From: Candidatus Omnitrophota bacterium
Lineage (GTDB): Bacteria; Ratteibacteria; UBA8468; MWAK01
Assembly: GCA_026387085.1 (NCBI GenBank)
Contig: JAPLMK010000092.1
Span: 1 to 24,965, forward strand
Length of the DNA stretch: 24,965 nucleotides
Direction: 5' to 3'
The notes beneath the pieces are model-generated. The model had not been told where the DNA came from. It was given only the letters and a program-made list of their open reading frames with translations, and searched no databases. Position 1 is the first letter of the stretch, and each line of letters begins with the position of its first letter. The position numbers and the translations under genes are program-made. This document shows, piece by piece, positions 1 through 8,561 of the stretch.

Positions 1-1037
1 GAATCAAAAGGAATCTTATTTTTATTTGTGGAAATACCGATACTCTCCAACAATTTCTCCGCTTCCGCTCCGTTAATATTCTTATTGCCCAGGTCAACCA
101 AAAGCAGGTGATTGTCGGTGCCCCCGGTTACCAGCCGGAAACCCCTTTTCTTCAAACCTTCAGCCAGACAGCGGCTGTTTTTGACAACCTGAACCTGGTA
201 ATCCTTGAACTCCGGCCTTTGCGCTTCTTTGAAAGCAACCGCCTTTGCGGCAATGACATGCATCAGCGGACCGCCCTGGATACCGGGAAATATCATCCGG
301 TTTAAAAGATGTCCGTGCTCCTTACCCGCCAAAATAAGGCCGCCTCTCGGTCCCCGTAATGTTTTGTGGGTCGTCGAAGTAATAAAATGCGCGAATCCAA
401 CCGGGCTGGGATGAATGCCGGCGACCACCAAACCGGCAATATGCGCAATATCAGCCATCAGGTATGCATTCACGCTATCAGCAATCTTCCGAAAAATCGC
501 AAAATCAATTACCCGGGGATAAGAACTCGCCCCGCAAATAATCAGCACCGGCTTAACTTTTTTTACCTGTCCGGCAATCTCGTCATAATCAAGAAGTTCT
601 GTTTTACGGTTAACCGTGTACGGGTGGTTTTTAAAAAGACAACCGGAGAAACTTGCGGAAGCGCCGTGGCTCAAATGGCCGCCGGCATCAAGGCTCATTC
701 CCATAATCCGGTCTCCGGTCTTAAGAATGGAAAGAAGAACCGCCATGTTAGCCTGAGTACCCGAGTGGGGCTGAACGTTGGCGTAGTCAACTTTAAATAA
801 CTGCTTGGCGCGTTCCACTGCCAGTTTCTCGATTTCGTCCACAAACTCACAGCCGCCGTAATAACGCTTGCCCGGATACCCTTCCGCGTATTTGTTAGTC
901 AAAACCGAACCAGTCGCCTCCAGGACCGCCTCGCTGACCACGTTCTCCGAAGCAATTAGTTCCAGGGTAGAGGCGAGCCGCTCCTCTTCCTTTTCAATCC
1001 AACCGAAAACTTCCGGGTCTGTTTGTTTAATTTTCAT
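1..1037 (-). CDS. glyA: Serine hydroxymethyltransferase, C-terminus cut by window edge
   Basis: PLP enzyme that interconverts serine + THF with glycine + 5,10-methylene-THF in the cytosol. The minus strand is open from ATG at 1037 to the window edge (345 codons; the family is about 415-420, so roughly 70 C-terminal residues are outside). The start of the protein reads MKIKQTDPEVFGWIEKEEER, followed by LELIASENVVS and NKYAEGYPGKRYYGG, which are SHMT signatures. The PLP-binding lysine is in TSTTHKTLRGPRGG (Lys225, codon 363-365). The visible end reads NKNKIPFD, also typical. No Shine-Dalgarno sequence precedes the ATG; a palindromic repeat (1049-1125) ends 11 bases upstream, so the leader is largely repeat. 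It lies downstream of glyS on the same strand, 90 bases apart, pairing glycine synthesis with glycine charging. Identification is very secure. Confidence 0.97.
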   Translation of the reverse strand, partial: MKIKQTDPEVFGWIEKEEERLASTLELIASENVVSEAVLEATGSVLTNKYAEGYPGKRYYGGCEFVDEIEKLAVERAKQLFKVDYANVQPHSGTQANMAVLLSILKTGDRIMGMSLDAGGHLSHGASASFSGCLFKNHPYTVNRKTELLDYDEIAGQVKKVKPVLIICGASSYPRVIDFAIFRKIADSVNAYLMADIAHIAGLVVAGIHPSPVGFAHFITSTTHKTLRGPRGGLILAGKEHGHLLNRMIFPGIQGGPLMHVIAAKAVAFKEAQRPEFKDYQVQVVKNSRCLAEGLKKRGFRLVTGGTDNHLLLVDLGNKNINGAEAEKLLESIGISTNKNKIPFD

Positions 1038-1048
1038 GGTAATTTTTG

Positions 1049-1125
1049 TGTCATTCCCATATATAGTAAATGGGAATCTACACCTTAGATGTTTGGATTC
1101 CCGCTTACTATCCGCGGGAATGACA
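1049..1125. repeat. Palindromic TGTCATTCCC element, full copy (R1)
   Basis: 77 bases bounded by perfect 10-base inverted ends TGTCATTCCC / GGGAATGACA. Inside are two hairpins: ATTCCCAT/ATGGGAAT and ATTCCCGC/GCGGGAAT. It lies between glyS and glyA, two bases from the glyS stop and 11 bases before the glyA start. The same architecture recurs at 5033-5110 and 22566-22644. Confidence 0.9.
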
Positions 1126-1127
1126 AC

Positions 1128-3176
1128 CTACAGCTGTATTTTGCTTAAATCACCTATCTTCCGCAAGGCGCAGGCAATTTGTTCCAGAAGTCCCAGCCGA
1201 TTATTACGCAGGGTCTCATCCGGCGTCATCACCATCACCTTGTCGAAAAAATGGTTGATATATAAACTTACCTCCGAAATTTTCACCAGAGCCGCGCCGT
1301 AATTATCCTCCGTCAAAAAATTACCAATCTCTTCTGCCTTAGAAATCCAGAAAGAAAAAAGTTCCTTTTCCGCCTCTTCCGAAAGAAGTTCTGCCTGAAA
1401 CCATCCGAAAGAGAACTTTTTTTCTTGGGCTTGAAGAAGAATATTGGTTACCCGGGAAAAGGTAACAATCTCTTCCGGACCGCCCGGCTTTCGGAGAAGA
1501 TCGGTCAAAGCTATGACCCGGGCCGGAAAAGCGGTAATATTATCTCCTTCTCCCGAAAGAGCTGCGGCGACAACATCCGGCCGAAAGCCACGGGATTGAA
1601 GCCCGTTTTCAATACGCTGGGACAAGAAACCGATTATCTTTTCCCTGGTTCCTTCTTCTTTTCCCCAGGCCGCCAACCCGTCGTTAACCGCACCGCCTAA
1701 CGAAATCCGAAAATCAGCTTTCCAGGCAATTTCCAGCGCGCCCTGAGCCAACCGGCGCAATCCAAACGGGTCGGAAGAACCGGACGGTTCGATCCCGGCC
1801 GCAAAAAGACCGCAGAGATGCAGCATTTTGTCCGAAAAAGAGAGTATCCGGCTTAAATTGTTTTCCGGCAGGCGGTCCCCGGAATACCGGGGCAGCAGAT
1901 GTTCCTTCACAACCCCGGCAACTGCCGGCGGATATCCGGACCGGGCCAGAAGGCTGGCCGCCATTATTCCAGCCACTTCCGGAAATTCACGCACCATGCT
2001 GGTAGCCGCATCAACTTTGGCTACCCTTGCCGCCGCGCATAAAATTTCTGTCTCTGCTGCTTCCAGGTTCAATTTTTGGGCAAAAGCAGCGGTAATTTTC
2101 CCCAGGGCCTGGCTGTAGTCAGCCAACGAACCAACGGCCGCCTGAAAAATAACTTTATGCAATTTATCCAGTTGCTCCGGAATGGTAACCTGAACGTCTT
2201 CCTGCCAGAAAAACCGGCCGTCCTCCAGCCGGCTCTCCAAAACCCAAAGGAATCCCCCGATAATCTCTTTGGTAATCCGTCCGTCAGTGATAATAATAAA
2301 TTCCGGCAGCAGTTTTTTCCCGGGCCCGAAGAGCGGCAAACACTTCAATTTTTCAATGATAATCGCGGCCGCCTCTTCCGGGTAAGAAATGTTTTTCAGG
2401 TCTAACCGGCTTAAAGCCGCTTCCGGATATTCCAGGGTAAGCGCTATCTTATTCAAGAATTCCGGGGAATAAGACGCTCCGGAGGGCAAAAAAGATTCTA
2501 TCTTACGGGTAAGTTTTTTAACTCTCTCCCCGGCATCAAGGATAATGAAATTTTCGGAGGAAGATTTAAAATAACCGGGGATTGAATTTACTCGTATTTT
2601 TTTGGGCGCAAGAGTCGGATGGCCAAAGGTATAAGGCCGGGCCTTCACTCCGGCAAACTCCAACGGCAGAATCTTATCATCCAGTAAAGCAAGGATCGAG
2701 GTGACGGGACGGATAAAAGATACTTCGCCGCCGCCCCAGCGCATCGGCAGGTTAAAAGAGAGCGAATCAAGCAATTTCGGCGCTAATTCTGCCAGGATTT
2801 CCCGGGTAAACCGACCCTTATCTTCCCGAAGATAATAGGTGATTTTTTTCTTGCCCTCATCTTTGACTTTCAGTTCTGCCGGAGTTATTTTGTGCGCCCG
2901 GCAATAACCAAGCCCGGTCGGCGTAGGTTTTCCGTCCGGCTGAAAAGCCGCTGCGGCCGGCGGTCCGGACACTTCCACAACCTGAGCCGCCTGTTTTTCC
3001 GGAAGGCCGCTAACGGATACAACCAGGCGCCGGATGGTGGTAAACGACGTTAGTTTTTTCGCCGGTATCCGGTTTTCAGCCAGGGCCTGATTAAACTTCG
3101 CGGATAATTGGTCCGCAAGGTCCGGAATTAAATCCGCCGGAAGGTCTTCTACGACTACTTCTAACAAAAAATCCAT
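1128..3176 (-). CDS. glyS: Glycine--tRNA ligase beta subunit
   Basis: Beta subunit of the alpha2beta2-type glycyl-tRNA synthetase, which charges tRNA-Gly. 682 residues, close to the usual 680-700. The N-terminus MDFLLEVVVEDLPADLIPDL carries the family LLEV-x-VE-(E/D)-LPA signature. The C-terminal DALR-like anticodon-binding region shows INHFFDKVMVM followed by LRNNRLGLLEQI and ends IGDLSKIQL. The start ATG at 3176 has no clear Shine-Dalgarno and lies only about two bases from the start point expected for the TATAAT at 3185-3190. The alpha subunit gene glyQ, usually immediately upstream, is absent here: the upstream neighbour is a divergent MFS gene, so glyQ must be elsewhere. The gene reads toward glyA and both probably share a transcript. 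Confidence 0.96.
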   Translation of the reverse strand: MDFLLEVVVEDLPADLIPDLADQLSAKFNQALAENRIPAKKLTSFTTIRRLVVSVSGLPEKQAAQVVEVSGPPAAAAFQPDGKPTPTGLGYCRAHKITPAELKVKDEGKKKITYYLREDKGRFTREILAELAPKLLDSLSFNLPMRWGGGEVSFIRPVTSILALLDDKILPLEFAGVKARPYTFGHPTLAPKKIRVNSIPGYFKSSSENFIILDAGERVKKLTRKIESFLPSGASYSPEFLNKIALTLEYPEAALSRLDLKNISYPEEAAAIIIEKLKCLPLFGPGKKLLPEFIIITDGRITKEIIGGFLWVLESRLEDGRFFWQEDVQVTIPEQLDKLHKVIFQAAVGSLADYSQALGKITAAFAQKLNLEAAETEILCAAARVAKVDAATSMVREFPEVAGIMAASLLARSGYPPAVAGVVKEHLLPRYSGDRLPENNLSRILSFSDKMLHLCGLFAAGIEPSGSSDPFGLRRLAQGALEIAWKADFRISLGGAVNDGLAAWGKEEGTREKIIGFLSQRIENGLQSRGFRPDVVAAALSGEGDNITAFPARVIALTDLLRKPGGPEEIVTFSRVTNILLQAQEKKFSFGWFQAELLSEEAEKELFSFWISKAEEIGNFLTEDNYGAALVKISEVSLYINHFFDKVMVMTPDETLRNNRLGLLEQIACALRKIGDLSKIQL

Positions 3177-3184
3177 ATCTTTAA

Positions 3185-3214
3185 ATTATACTGTACCATC
3201 CCGGATTAAGGCAA
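3185..3214 (-). promoter_or_regulatory. Probable glyS promoter
   Basis: On the minus strand, TTGCCT (3209-3214), an 18-base spacer, then a perfect TATAAT (3185-3190). The expected transcription start (about 3178) falls almost on the ATG at 3176, which would give a nearly leaderless transcript. Seen in sequence; activity is inferred. Confidence 0.5.
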
Positions 3215-3223
3215 TAGTAAAAA

Positions 3224-3253
3224 TTGCCGCAATCGCCTGTTTAGACGTATAAT
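3224..3253 (+). promoter_or_regulatory. Probable promoter of the MFS transporter gene
   Basis: TTGCCG (3224-3229), an 18-base spacer, TATAAT (3248-3253). The predicted start at about 3260 gives a short leader containing AAGGA (3268-3272) before the ATG at 3277. It is back to back with the glyS promoter in a 100-base divergent gap. Confidence 0.5.
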
Positions 3254-3276
3254 AACTATTTCAAAATAAGGAAAAA

Positions 3277-4545
3277 ATGCTTCCACAAAACAAAAGAAAC
3301 ACCATTCTGATTTTTCTCTCAATCAACGCTGTCTATTTTTTCTCGTACTTCCAGCGCATAGCGGTACCGGGCACTATCTTCAACGAACTTCAAACCTCTT
3401 TTTTACTATCCGCTTCGGCGGTCGCCACACTCGGCACGCTCTACCTGTATATCTACGGAGGGATGCAGTTTTTTGCCGGGATACTGGCCGACCGTATCGG
3501 CGCCGGCCGGGTGCTCATAGCCGGCGGAACACTCCTGAGCGCGGGCTCCATCCTCTTCCCTCTATCCCATTCCCTGACTGCTCTTTATCTCAGCCGCGCC
3601 CTGGTAGGATTTGGAGCCAGCCTCATCTTCATCAGCATCATCAAAGAACTCGACAATCTCTTTGACAACCGTGATTTCCCTTTCTTTCTTGCCGCTTCGC
3701 TTGTCCTGGGTTATTCCGGCGGACTTTTCGGTACGCTGCCGTTCGAACGCGCCGTCCACTTCTTCGGCTGGCGCAATTCCCTGTTCGCGGCTGGAATTCT
3801 TTGCAGCCTTTCCGTAATTTTCATGTCCCTGCTGTTTCAAAAAACCGGCCAACTCGCGAAAAAGGGTAAAAACTTCTCCTTCCGGGTCATCCAGAACATT
3901 GTCCGGAACAGAAGATCTTTCCCGGTAATCTTTTGCGGCTCCATCAACTTCTCCATCTATTTTTTGATTCAAGCCGCCTTCGGAAAAAAGTTTCTTCAGG
4001 ATTGCTACCAACTGGATTCCAAAACCGCGGCCGGTTTCACCTTCGTGATGATGTTGACTCTAATCTGCTGTCTTCTTTCGGTCGGATACATTTCCCGGGC
4101 CATCGGCCGGCGGAAACCAATCATGGTTTGCGCAACCTCCATTACCCTCTTTTCCATTCTGCTTATGACCCTGGCGCTAATTCATCATTTCACAGTCGGG
4201 TGGTTCTTGCTCGGTTATATCCTCCTGGCGGTCTCATCCAGCGCTTCGCCGCTTTATACCACCTCAATGAAAGAACTGAGCCCGGCGGAATCAGCCGCCA
4301 CCGCAGTCGGGTTCCTCAACGGAATTTGCTACCTTTCGGTCTCTCTCTTTATTAATCTGGCCGGTTTCGGCCTGGACCGGTTCCGCGCTTCGGCAATCCA
4401 TACCAGCCAGTCCGTTATCTATCCACCCCAGGCCTATCTGACTGTCTTTACCGGCTGCCTCTTCTTTGCCGCCGCTTCCTGCTTTACCTCGTTCTTTATC
4501 GGTGAATCTTACGGAAAATACATCTACGGTACCGACGCGGTATAA
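3277..4545 (+). CDS. Major facilitator superfamily transporter
   Basis: Polytopic inner-membrane transporter of 422 residues, the usual size for 12-helix MFS proteins. Hydrophobic segments occur throughout, beginning at about residue 9. The MFS motif A between helices 2 and 3 is recognisable at residues 61-80 (GGMQFFAGILADRIGAGRVL, with Asp72-Arg73). A central cytoplasmic loop rich in Lys/Arg lies near residues 187-212, and a second motif-A-like loop (SRAIGRRKP) begins the second half. Start chosen at ATG 3277 with AAGGA five bases upstream and a promoter candidate at 3224-3253. The substrate cannot be read from sequence; neighbours (glyS, secG) are housekeeping genes and give no hint. Secure as MFS, unknown as to cargo. 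Confidence 0.9.
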   Translation: MLPQNKRNTILIFLSINAVYFFSYFQRIAVPGTIFNELQTSFLLSASAVATLGTLYLYIYGGMQFFAGILADRIGAGRVLIAGGTLLSAGSILFPLSHSLTALYLSRALVGFGASLIFISIIKELDNLFDNRDFPFFLAASLVLGYSGGLFGTLPFERAVHFFGWRNSLFAAGILCSLSVIFMSLLFQKTGQLAKKGKNFSFRVIQNIVRNRRSFPVIFCGSINFSIYFLIQAAFGKKFLQDCYQLDSKTAAGFTFVMMLTLICCLLSVGYISRAIGRRKPIMVCATSITLFSILLMTLALIHHFTVGWFLLGYILLAVSSSASPLYTTSMKELSPAESAATAVGFLNGICYLSVSLFINLAGFGLDRFRASAIHTSQSVIYPPQAYLTVFTGCLFFAAASCFTSFFIGESYGKYIYGTDAV

Positions 4546-4622
4546 ATTCCGCAATATTCAGATTATCCGTATTTCACCGGGAGTTTGACGGAAATGATTT
4601 GAAAAAGGTAAAATATCCACAA

Positions 4623-5003
4623 ATGTTTAATCTACTGATAATACTGCACGCCTTTGTCAGCATTCTCCTAATCGGCGCCGTTTTAATTCAAAGCGGTCGG
4701 GGAGCGGCTACCGCCAATATCTTCGGCGGCGCCCGGGCTGCGGAAAACGTCTTCGGGGCTTCTACTCCGTCAATTTTAAATCGGATTACCGCAATTCTGG
4801 CGGCAACATTTATCATTACTTCCCTCTCCCTGACAATTTTTTCCGGGAAAAATCAACGTTCGGTTATCAAGAGAAGCTTGAAAACATTACCAGCTCCCAC
4901 TCCAGAATTCCCGGGTCCGGTTAACCCGACCGGCGTAATCCCGAATCCGGCCCCCGTTCCCGCTAGTCCGGTTCCGGCGCCAACAAGCACCCCGGTAAAG
5001 TAG
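4623..5003 (+). CDS. secG: Preprotein translocase subunit SecG
   Basis: Small inner-membrane subunit of the SecYEG channel. Two membrane segments are visible: FNLLIILHAFVSILLIGAVL near the N-terminus and ITAILAATFIITSLSLTIF after the conserved loop. The loop carries the SecG hallmark LIQSGRGA..ANIFGGARAAENVFG. Beyond the second helix is a tail of roughly 45 residues that is strongly proline-rich (APTPEFPGP...NPAPVPASPVPAPT), longer than the short tail of E. coli SecG but common in other phyla. I chose ATG 4623 because family members start just before helix 1. An in-frame TTG at 4599 would add MKKVKYPQ and has a weak GGA six bases upstream, so the start is uncertain. It follows the MFS gene after a short gap; a palindromic repeat follows. 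Confidence 0.9.
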   Translation: MFNLLIILHAFVSILLIGAVLIQSGRGAATANIFGGARAAENVFGASTPSILNRITAILAATFIITSLSLTIFSGKNQRSVIKRSLKTLPAPTPEFPGPVNPTGVIPNPAPVPASPVPAPTSTPVK

Positions 5004-5032
5004 GAAGCGGTCATTCCCGCAAAATAAAAAAA

Positions 5033-5110
5033 TGTCATTCCCGCATGTTGTAAGCGGGAATCTACACATATAAAAATTTAGATCCCCGTTTACGACAAAC
5101 GGGGATGACA
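5033..5110. repeat. Palindromic TGTCATTCCC element, full copy (R2)
   Basis: 78 bases from TGTCATTCCCGC to ACGGGGATGACA with internal hairpins ATTCCCGC/GCGGGAAT and ATCCCCGTTT/AAACGGGGAT. A broken half-copy of the left end (GTCATTCCCGC) sits just upstream at 5010-5020. It fills the gap between secG and dnaE and ends 31 bases before the dnaE start. Confidence 0.9.
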
Positions 5111-5141
5111 ATATTTATCCGAACATAAGTTTTCCCTTCCT

Positions 5142-6746
5142 ATGGCGGAATTTATCCACCTTCACCTGCACACCGAATACAGCCTCCTGGATGGAATGTG
5201 CCGCATATCCGAAGCAACCCTTCTGGCCAAAAAATTAGGGATGCGGAGTTTGGCCATCACCGACCACGGAAAGATGTTCGGCGTAATCCCCTTTTATCAG
5301 GAAGCCCTCAAAAACGGCGTCAAGCCAATTATCGGCAGTGAGTTTTATCTGGCACCGGCCGGCCGTTCTGAAAAAAGGGGTGAAAAGACCGGAGACGCCT
5401 ATTCCCACCTGACCCTGCTTGCCAAAAATGAAGACGGCTACCGGAACCTGATGCGCCTTTCCACTATTGCCCACACCGAAGGGTTTTACCACCGGCCCCG
5501 AATCGACCGGGAACTGATTGAAAAACATAACCAGGGTGTCGTCCTCTTGAGCGGCTGTCTGAAAGGCGCGATTAACTCCCTCCTGCTGCAGGAACGGGAA
5601 GAGGAAGCGGAAAAAACAGCCATTTATTACCGCGACATTTTTAAGGCCGATTTTTACCTGGAGATACAGAACAACGGCCTTCCGGAGCAGGAAAAAGTCC
5701 TGCCCAAGATAGTAGCGCTCGGCAAAAAATTGGGAATCCCCCTGGTGGCAACCAACGACTGCCATTATCTCTACCAGCAAGACAGCGTAGCTCACGATGC
5801 GTTGCTCTGCATCCAAACCGGCAGCCATCTCCAGGACGAAAAACGGCTCCGGTTCTCCTCGGACCAGTTCTATTTCCGGAGCGGACCGGAGATGGAAAAA
5901 ATCTTCGGAGAAGTACCGGAATCACTGAAAAACACCCTGGCTATTGCCGAAAAATGCAACCTGAAACTGGAATTCGGACAGCCCAAATTACCCCATTACG
6001 TACCCCCGGCCGGAATAACCTTAAGCGGCCGCCTGCGCCAGTTAGCGGAAATCGGGTTAAAGGAGCGTTACCGGATTGACCAGCAAAACTTTTCCGAAAC
6101 CCAGAAACCAGTCATTGAGCGGGTCGAGACCGAGTTGAAAGTGATTGAAAACATGGGGTATCCCGGCTATTTCCTGGTCATCCAGGATATCGTCGATTTT
6201 GCGAAAAAAAACGGCATCGCGGTCGGTCCCGGAAGAGGTTCCGCGGCCGGAAGCGTCGTGGCGTACCTGCTTGGAATCACCGACATCGACCCCTTGAAAT
6301 ACGGGCTTATCTTTGAGCGTTTCCTCAACCCGGACCGGATTTCGCTACCGGATATTGACATCGATTTCGAAGACAGCCGCCGCGACGAAATAATCACTTA
6401 CGTCCGCAGCAAATACGGCGCCACCCAGGTCGCCCAGATCGTTACCTTCGGAACCCTTTCCGCCCGCTCGGTAATCCGGGACGTAGGCCGGGTTATGGGT
6501 TTACCGTACGCCGAAGTCGACAAAGTCGCCAAACTGGTGCCTGGCGAACTGCATATCAAACTTGCCGAAGCGCTCAACCAGGAACCGGAACTGGCGCGCC
6601 TGGTATCCGGCAACGAAGAGATGCGCCGGCTTTTTAAAATTTCCGAAACCCTGGAAGGCCAATCGTCATCGGAGATAATCCCCTGGAAGAATACGCCCCG
6701 CTCTTCCTGGGCACCAACGACGCGGTCACTACCCAATATGACATGA
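5142..6746 (+). CDS. dnaE: DNA polymerase III alpha subunit, N-terminal fragment (frameshifted)
   Basis: Replicative polymerase catalytic subunit, first of three frames. Residues 1-280 form the PHP domain (HLHLHTEYSLLDG at 6-18; DHGKMFG at 41-47; NDCHY at 205-209), with an apparently intact metal-binding His/Asp set. The polymerase palm follows: GPGRGSAAGS at 362-371 and the catalytic PDIDIDF at 403-409 (Asp404, Asp406). True homology stops at LEGQ (504-507); the last ~27 residues are out of frame. The expected continuation, about PRHxSxHAAG, is missing: bases 6662 onward read IVIGDNPLEEYAPLF in another frame, which fits a 31-base deletion near 6660-6664. The start ATG 5142 has no Shine-Dalgarno. 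The lesion may be a real mutation or an assembly/consensus error. Confidence 0.92.
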   Translation: MAEFIHLHLHTEYSLLDGMCRISEATLLAKKLGMRSLAITDHGKMFGVIPFYQEALKNGVKPIIGSEFYLAPAGRSEKRGEKTGDAYSHLTLLAKNEDGYRNLMRLSTIAHTEGFYHRPRIDRELIEKHNQGVVLLSGCLKGAINSLLLQEREEEAEKTAIYYRDIFKADFYLEIQNNGLPEQEKVLPKIVALGKKLGIPLVATNDCHYLYQQDSVAHDALLCIQTGSHLQDEKRLRFSSDQFYFRSGPEMEKIFGEVPESLKNTLAIAEKCNLKLEFGQPKLPHYVPPAGITLSGRLRQLAEIGLKERYRIDQQNFSETQKPVIERVETELKVIENMGYPGYFLVIQDIVDFAKKNGIAVGPGRGSAAGSVVAYLLGITDIDPLKYGLIFERFLNPDRISLPDIDIDFEDSRRDEIITYVRSKYGATQVAQIVTFGTLSARSVIRDVGRVMGLPYAEVDKVAKLVPGELHIKLAEALNQEPELARLVSGNEEMRRLFKISETLEGQSSSEIIPWKNTPRSSWAPTTRSLPNMT

Positions 6747-8029
6747 ACGCGCTCGGTGAAGTTGGTCTTCTCAAGATTGACTTGCTGGGTCTCAAAACAT
6801 TAACCGTAATCGACCAGGCAAAAAAACTGATCAACCAGCGCTACCACCGGACCATAGACACTTTCCCGCTGGATGACCGCCGCACCTACCAGATGCTTTC
6901 CGCCGGCAACGGTTTCGGCATATTCCAGTTGGAAAGCGCGGGCATGCGCGACCTCCTGCGCAAAACCAGCCCCACCGTTTTTGAAGATATCATCGCTATC
7001 CTTGCCCTGTACCGTCCCGGACCGCTGGGAAGCGGCATGGTAGATAATTTCATTACCGGCAAGAAACATCCGGGCAAAATACACTACGACCACCCGGTCC
7101 TGAAAGAAATCCTGCTCTCAACCCACGGCATCATCCTCTACCAGGAACAAGTAATGGAGATTGTGCACCGGTTGGGTAATTTTACGCTGGCGGAGAGCGA
7201 CCTCTTCCGGCGGGCGATGGGTAAGAAAATTCCGGAAATAATGGAGGAGAACCGGGAACACTTTATCAAGGGCGGCCATAAAAACGGGCTTTCCGAAAAG
7301 ATTGCCGAAAAAATTTTCGCCCAGATTGTGAAGTTTGCCGGCTACGGATTCAACAAGAGCCACAGCGCCGGCTATGCCACCATCTCCTACCAGACCGCCT
7401 ACCTTAAAGCCAATTACCCCCTGGAATTTATGGCCGCGCTCCTGAACAGCGAAACCGGCAACAGCGATAAGATTGTAGAGTATACCCAGGAATCCGAACG
7501 GATGCATATCTGGATTCTGCCGCCCTGCATCGAAGAGAGTTTTGCTTATTTCACCGTCTTCGGTAATGATATCCGGTTCGGCATGGCTGCAATCAAGAAT
7601 GTCGGCTTCTTGGCTATCGAATCAATTATCAACGCGCGGGAAAAGGGCGGAAACTTCAAAGACCTTTTTGATTTCTGCCGTCGGGTGGATTTGCGCCTGG
7701 TAAACCGCAAGGTTCTGGAAAGCCTGATTAAGGCGGGCGCCTTCGACCTCTTCCGCCTGCACCGCAGCCAGCTAATGGCCCTGATTCCCTACGCGCTCCA
7801 GACAGCCGGCAGTTATCAGGAAGACGAACGCCGCGGCCAGAACACGCTCTTCGGCGATTCCGGCGCCACCGTCAAATTCCGGATGCCCGGGGAAATAACG
7901 GCTCTGCCGGAGTGGTCGGAACCGGAAATCCTGGCCGGCGAAAGAGAGGTTTTAGGCTTTTACCTTTCCGGGCATCCGCTCGGCCACTACGAAAAGATTT
8001 TAACCCAGTTTGCCAAAAACACCGTATAA
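6743..8029 (+). CDS. dnaE: DNA polymerase III alpha subunit, middle fragment (frameshifted)
   Basis: Second frame of the broken dnaE. Homology in this frame really begins at about 6662 (IVIGDNPLEEYAPLFLGTND) and there is no plausible translation start there; the ATG at 6743 is internal. The third catalytic Asp of the palm is in KIDLLGLKTLTVI (Asp13 of this fragment). Finger and beta-binding regions follow: LYRPGPLGSGM, LYQEQVMEI, FNKSHSAGYATISYQTAYLK, and a helix-hairpin-helix region around IRFGMAAIKNVG. It reads FYLSGHPLGHYEKILTQFAK and then leaves frame at the A5 tract 8015-8019, stopping at TAA 8027-8029. Removing one A would continue as TPYNVKEVQTLKSGAPVRLGG, exactly the expected join to the OB domain. 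Confidence 0.92.
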   Translation: MNALGEVGLLKIDLLGLKTLTVIDQAKKLINQRYHRTIDTFPLDDRRTYQMLSAGNGFGIFQLESAGMRDLLRKTSPTVFEDIIAILALYRPGPLGSGMVDNFITGKKHPGKIHYDHPVLKEILLSTHGIILYQEQVMEIVHRLGNFTLAESDLFRRAMGKKIPEIMEENREHFIKGGHKNGLSEKIAEKIFAQIVKFAGYGFNKSHSAGYATISYQTAYLKANYPLEFMAALLNSETGNSDKIVEYTQESERMHIWILPPCIEESFAYFTVFGNDIRFGMAAIKNVGFLAIESIINAREKGGNFKDLFDFCRRVDLRLVNRKVLESLIKAGAFDLFRLHRSQLMALIPYALQTAGSYQEDERRGQNTLFGDSGATVKFRMPGEITALPEWSEPEILAGEREVLGFYLSGHPLGHYEKILTQFAKNTV

Positions 8030-8561
8030 CGTCAAGGAAGTCCAAACTCTGAAATCCGGCGCGCCGGTGCGACTGGGCGGCCTGATTGAAAAGGTTAAAA
8101 AATTAGTAACCAAGAGAGAGAACAAACGCATGGCCAGTTTCGTTTTCGAAGACCTGACCGCCAAAATTGAAGCGATGGTCTTCCCGGAATCTTTCGAAAA
8201 ATTTGCCGGATTCATCCATCCCGGCTCTATCGTCTTTCTGGAAGGAAAAGTTGACATCCGGGAGGAAACCGCTCAGATACTGGTCAGTGAAATCGTACCC
8301 GTGTCTGAGGGAATAAAACGCTACACCCAAAAGGTGGAAGTCACCTTCTTCCCGGCCGGAACCGAAGAACAAACCCTGAAAAAATTTCAGGAATTGATTG
8401 CGAAACACCCGGGCACAACACCGCTCCACCTGAAACTGATGTTCACCGGTAAGCGGGCCGCCCTGGTAAAACTGAATAACGAGTACCGGGTCGCCCCGGA
8501 AGAAGCGTTTATCAAGGCAGCCGAATCTATCTTCGGACCGTCTTCCGTTACTTTGTCCTAA
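8010..8561 (+). CDS. dnaE: DNA polymerase III alpha subunit, C-terminal OB-fold fragment (frameshifted)
   Basis: Third frame of the broken dnaE, overlapping the end of the second. The apparent TTG start at 8010 is probably not used; it is the first possible start after the in-frame TAA at 8001-8003. Contents are the OB-fold single-strand DNA-binding domain (VRLGGLIEKVKKLVTKRENK, MASFVFEDLTAKIEAMVFPE, GSIVFLEGKVDIREE) and the C-terminal tail domain ending near IFGPSSVTLS. With both lesions repaired the whole protein would be about 1150 residues, the normal length for DnaE, so no other part appears to be lost. The gene for the enolase-superfamily enzyme begins 15 bases downstream on the same strand. 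Confidence 0.9.
   Translation: MPKTPYNVKEVQTLKSGAPVRLGGLIEKVKKLVTKRENKRMASFVFEDLTAKIEAMVFPESFEKFAGFIHPGSIVFLEGKVDIREETAQILVSEIVPVSEGIKRYTQKVEVTFFPAGTEEQTLKKFQELIAKHPGTTPLHLKLMFTGKRAALVKLNNEYRVAPEEAFIKAAESIFGPSSVTLS

Noticed and set aside
108..800. Short plus-strand open frames inside glyA
   Set aside because: They are antisense shadows of a clear SHMT reading frame.
8004..8029. Programmed frameshift in dnaE
   Set aside because: The A5 tract is short, there is no obvious slippery heptamer plus pseudoknot, and the first lesion involves missing sequence that no recoding could restore.
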